Source: Hahnella aquatica (GTDB lineage Bacteria > Pseudomonadota > Gammaproteobacteria > Burkholderiales > Burkholderiaceae_A). From it: a stretch of 64,000 nucleotides of DNA. A program made the position numbers and the translations under genes. A model generated the notes under the pieces. That model was not told the origin of the DNA and ran no database searches. It worked only from the letters and a program-made list of their open reading frames with translations. Location of the stretch: positions 248,001-312,000 of the forward strand of contig OZ239144.1 of assembly GCA_965194505.1 (NCBI GenBank). The letters run 5' to 3'. Shown in pieces: positions 62,999-64,000 of the stretch. Position 1 is the stretch's first letter, and every line of letters starts with the position of its first letter.

Positions 62999-64000
62999 AT
63001 GCCCAGCGCCTTTTCTGTGCTCATCGTCTGCCATGTGGTGGACCACTATGGCGATGCCGGCGTGTGCCTGCGGCTTGCGAAGGGCTTGGCGGCTCGGCAG
63101 TGCCGGGTGCAATTGGTCATCGATCAGCCGGCGCTGATTGCCAAGATGTCGCCGACCCTTCCTGCGAATTTGCGTGTGACCGAAGGCCTCACCGCCCTGG
63201 AGGCGCGCGCTGTGCCAGACCTCCTCATTGAAGCTTTCCAGCACGAGGCTCCATTCGAGTTTCGGATGGACCTGGAGCGTGCGGCTTCGTTGGGTGCGCG
63301 GCCGAGGCGCGTGCTTCTGGATTACCTGGCCACCGAGCCTTGGGCTGATGCCACGCAGGATTTGCTTGCGCCCGACCACGCGATCAACCGTGCCTTGAAC
63401 ACCAAGGGCGGGCCACGGCTTGGCGGTTCTGGCCCAGCGGCCCAGCGGGTGTGGATGGCACCGAGTTTTGGGCAGGGGTTGGTAGTGGGGGAGCCGGGGC
63501 AGTTTCGGCGGGTGTTGGAGTTTCGTGGGGCGGAGGATGGAGCGGGGGGCGTGGCGGAGGGTGATGACGTAGGAGCACCTGGTGCTGTGTGGCCTTTGCG
63601 GGGGAATCGGGTTGGTGGTGCCGCGGGTAAGTCCCGGGCGTTGCGGGCCGAGCATATTGGTGTTGCCACTTCTACCTTTAGGTTTCTTGGCTTCGGCTAC
63701 GACGACGCCCCTTGGAGTGCACTGGAGGCGGCCGTTGCTGAACACGGGTTGCCACCAGGGTTTGCTGACTTTCACATCCATCGCCCCACGGGTTTGGATT
63801 GCAGCCAAGATGAATTCGACATGCAGCTCTGTGCGGCTGACTTCAACTTCGTTCGCGGCGAGGATTCCTTTGTGCGAGCCCATTGGGCGGCTGCGAGCAC
63901 TCGGGCGGTGCCCTTTGTCTGGCAGCCCTATCGGCAGGCTGATGCCGCACACCGCGACAAGTTGGTCGGCTGGATGAACCAGGTGCTGCCAGGCGATGCG
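62999..64000 (+). CDS. earP: EF-P arginine rhamnosyltransferase EarP (3' end outside window)
   Basis: Inverting GT-B transferase that adds rhamnose from dTDP-L-rhamnose to EF-P Arg32. From ATG 62999 the frame stays open to the last base: 334 residues are seen of about 375. The N-terminal VDHYGDAG has Asp15 and Asp19, matching the catalytic Asp pair described for EarP; FHIHRPTGLDCSQDEFDMQL and FVRGEDSFVRAHWAA carry the RGEDS nucleotide-site motif (Glu288). An Ala/Gly/Asp-rich stretch around residues 178-205 looks like an insertion. Directly follows its substrate gene efp. Confidence 0.93.
   Translation, partial: MPSAFSVLIVCHVVDHYGDAGVCLRLAKGLAARQCRVQLVIDQPALIAKMSPTLPANLRVTEGLTALEARAVPDLLIEAFQHEAPFEFRMDLERAASLGARPRRVLLDYLATEPWADATQDLLAPDHAINRALNTKGGPRLGGSGPAAQRVWMAPSFGQGLVVGEPGQFRRVLEFRGAEDGAGGVAEGDDVGAPGAVWPLRGNRVGGAAGKSRALRAEHIGVATSTFRFLGFGYDDAPWSALEAAVAEHGLPPGFADFHIHRPTGLDCSQDEFDMQLCAADFNFVRGEDSFVRAHWAAASTRAVPFVWQPYRQADAAHRDKLVGWMNQVLPGDA

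Noticed and set aside
62270..63952. Long 560-codon open frame on the minus strand
   Set aside because: It lies antisense to efp and earP, is rich in His/Arg/Gly typical of a GC-driven shadow frame, and shows no family motif. The plus-strand genes there are well supported.

Overview
The window reads as one chromosomal stretch of a betaproteobacterium, probably Burkholderiales-like. The grounds are a GC-rich core, an EF-P with arginine at position 32 next to earP, a CysB-type LysR regulator, and an RsfS resembling betaproteobacterial ones. I cannot name a genus from sequence alone. Two housekeeping blocks flank a large surface-polysaccharide locus whose centre is clearly AT-richer and full of insertion-sequence (IS) debris.

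Left edge (1-8.95 kb): the 3' part of dnaE, an overlapping RfaH/NusG paralog, a WbpM/PglF-type UDP-sugar 4,6-dehydratase, then a leader carrying an exact 12-base ops element in front of an EPS-associated MarR-type regulator, fcl, gmd and a UDP-HexNAc 6-dehydrogenase. The rfaH-like gene plus the ops site suggest that the long polysaccharide operon is controlled by antitermination.

Variable core (9-34.5 kb): an ABC flippase, two FkbM methyltransferases, and a five-gene block neuC / D-2-hydroxyacid dehydrogenase / neuA / UDP-sulfoquinovose-synthase-like (SQD1) / neuB. The block and a possible nonulosonate transferase lie between two inverted IS3-family copies with identical inner ends, a composite-transposon-like layout. 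Next come a GT9 transferase, a GT11-like fucosyltransferase, a Wzy-like polymerase, further glycosyltransferases, a methyltransferase and the 5' half of asnB. IS3 and IS5 remnants, a nested IS and a perfect 104-bp tandem duplication mark repeated rearrangement.

Conserved right part of the locus (34.5-45.7 kb): the 3' half of asnB, a methyltransferase, a bi-domain oxidoreductase, wecB, a heparinase-II/III-like protein, a GT4, then a PglC-like phosphoglycosyltransferase, a PglD-like acetyltransferase and a PglE-like aminotransferase. With the dehydratase at 2.8 kb these supply a complete UDP-N,N'-diacetylbacillosamine-type route for the first sugar of the lipid-linked repeat. Predicted building blocks are therefore a diacetylbacillosamine-like initiator, GDP-fucose, a UDP-HexNAc uronate, UDP-ManNAc-type sugar and a CMP-nonulosonate, possibly sulfonated.

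Right flank (45.8-64 kb): an orphan Phd antitoxin with a VapC stub; a leftward run SCO-chrA-nadD-rsfS-fbp; an MnmC-like oxidoreductase; vapBC; cysB-like-panB; two convergent chain-length (Wzz-like) operons, each with a long poly-C tract upstream; mazEF-like; etfBA-rng; and efp-earP, with earP running off the end. No tRNA, rRNA or CRISPR was seen.
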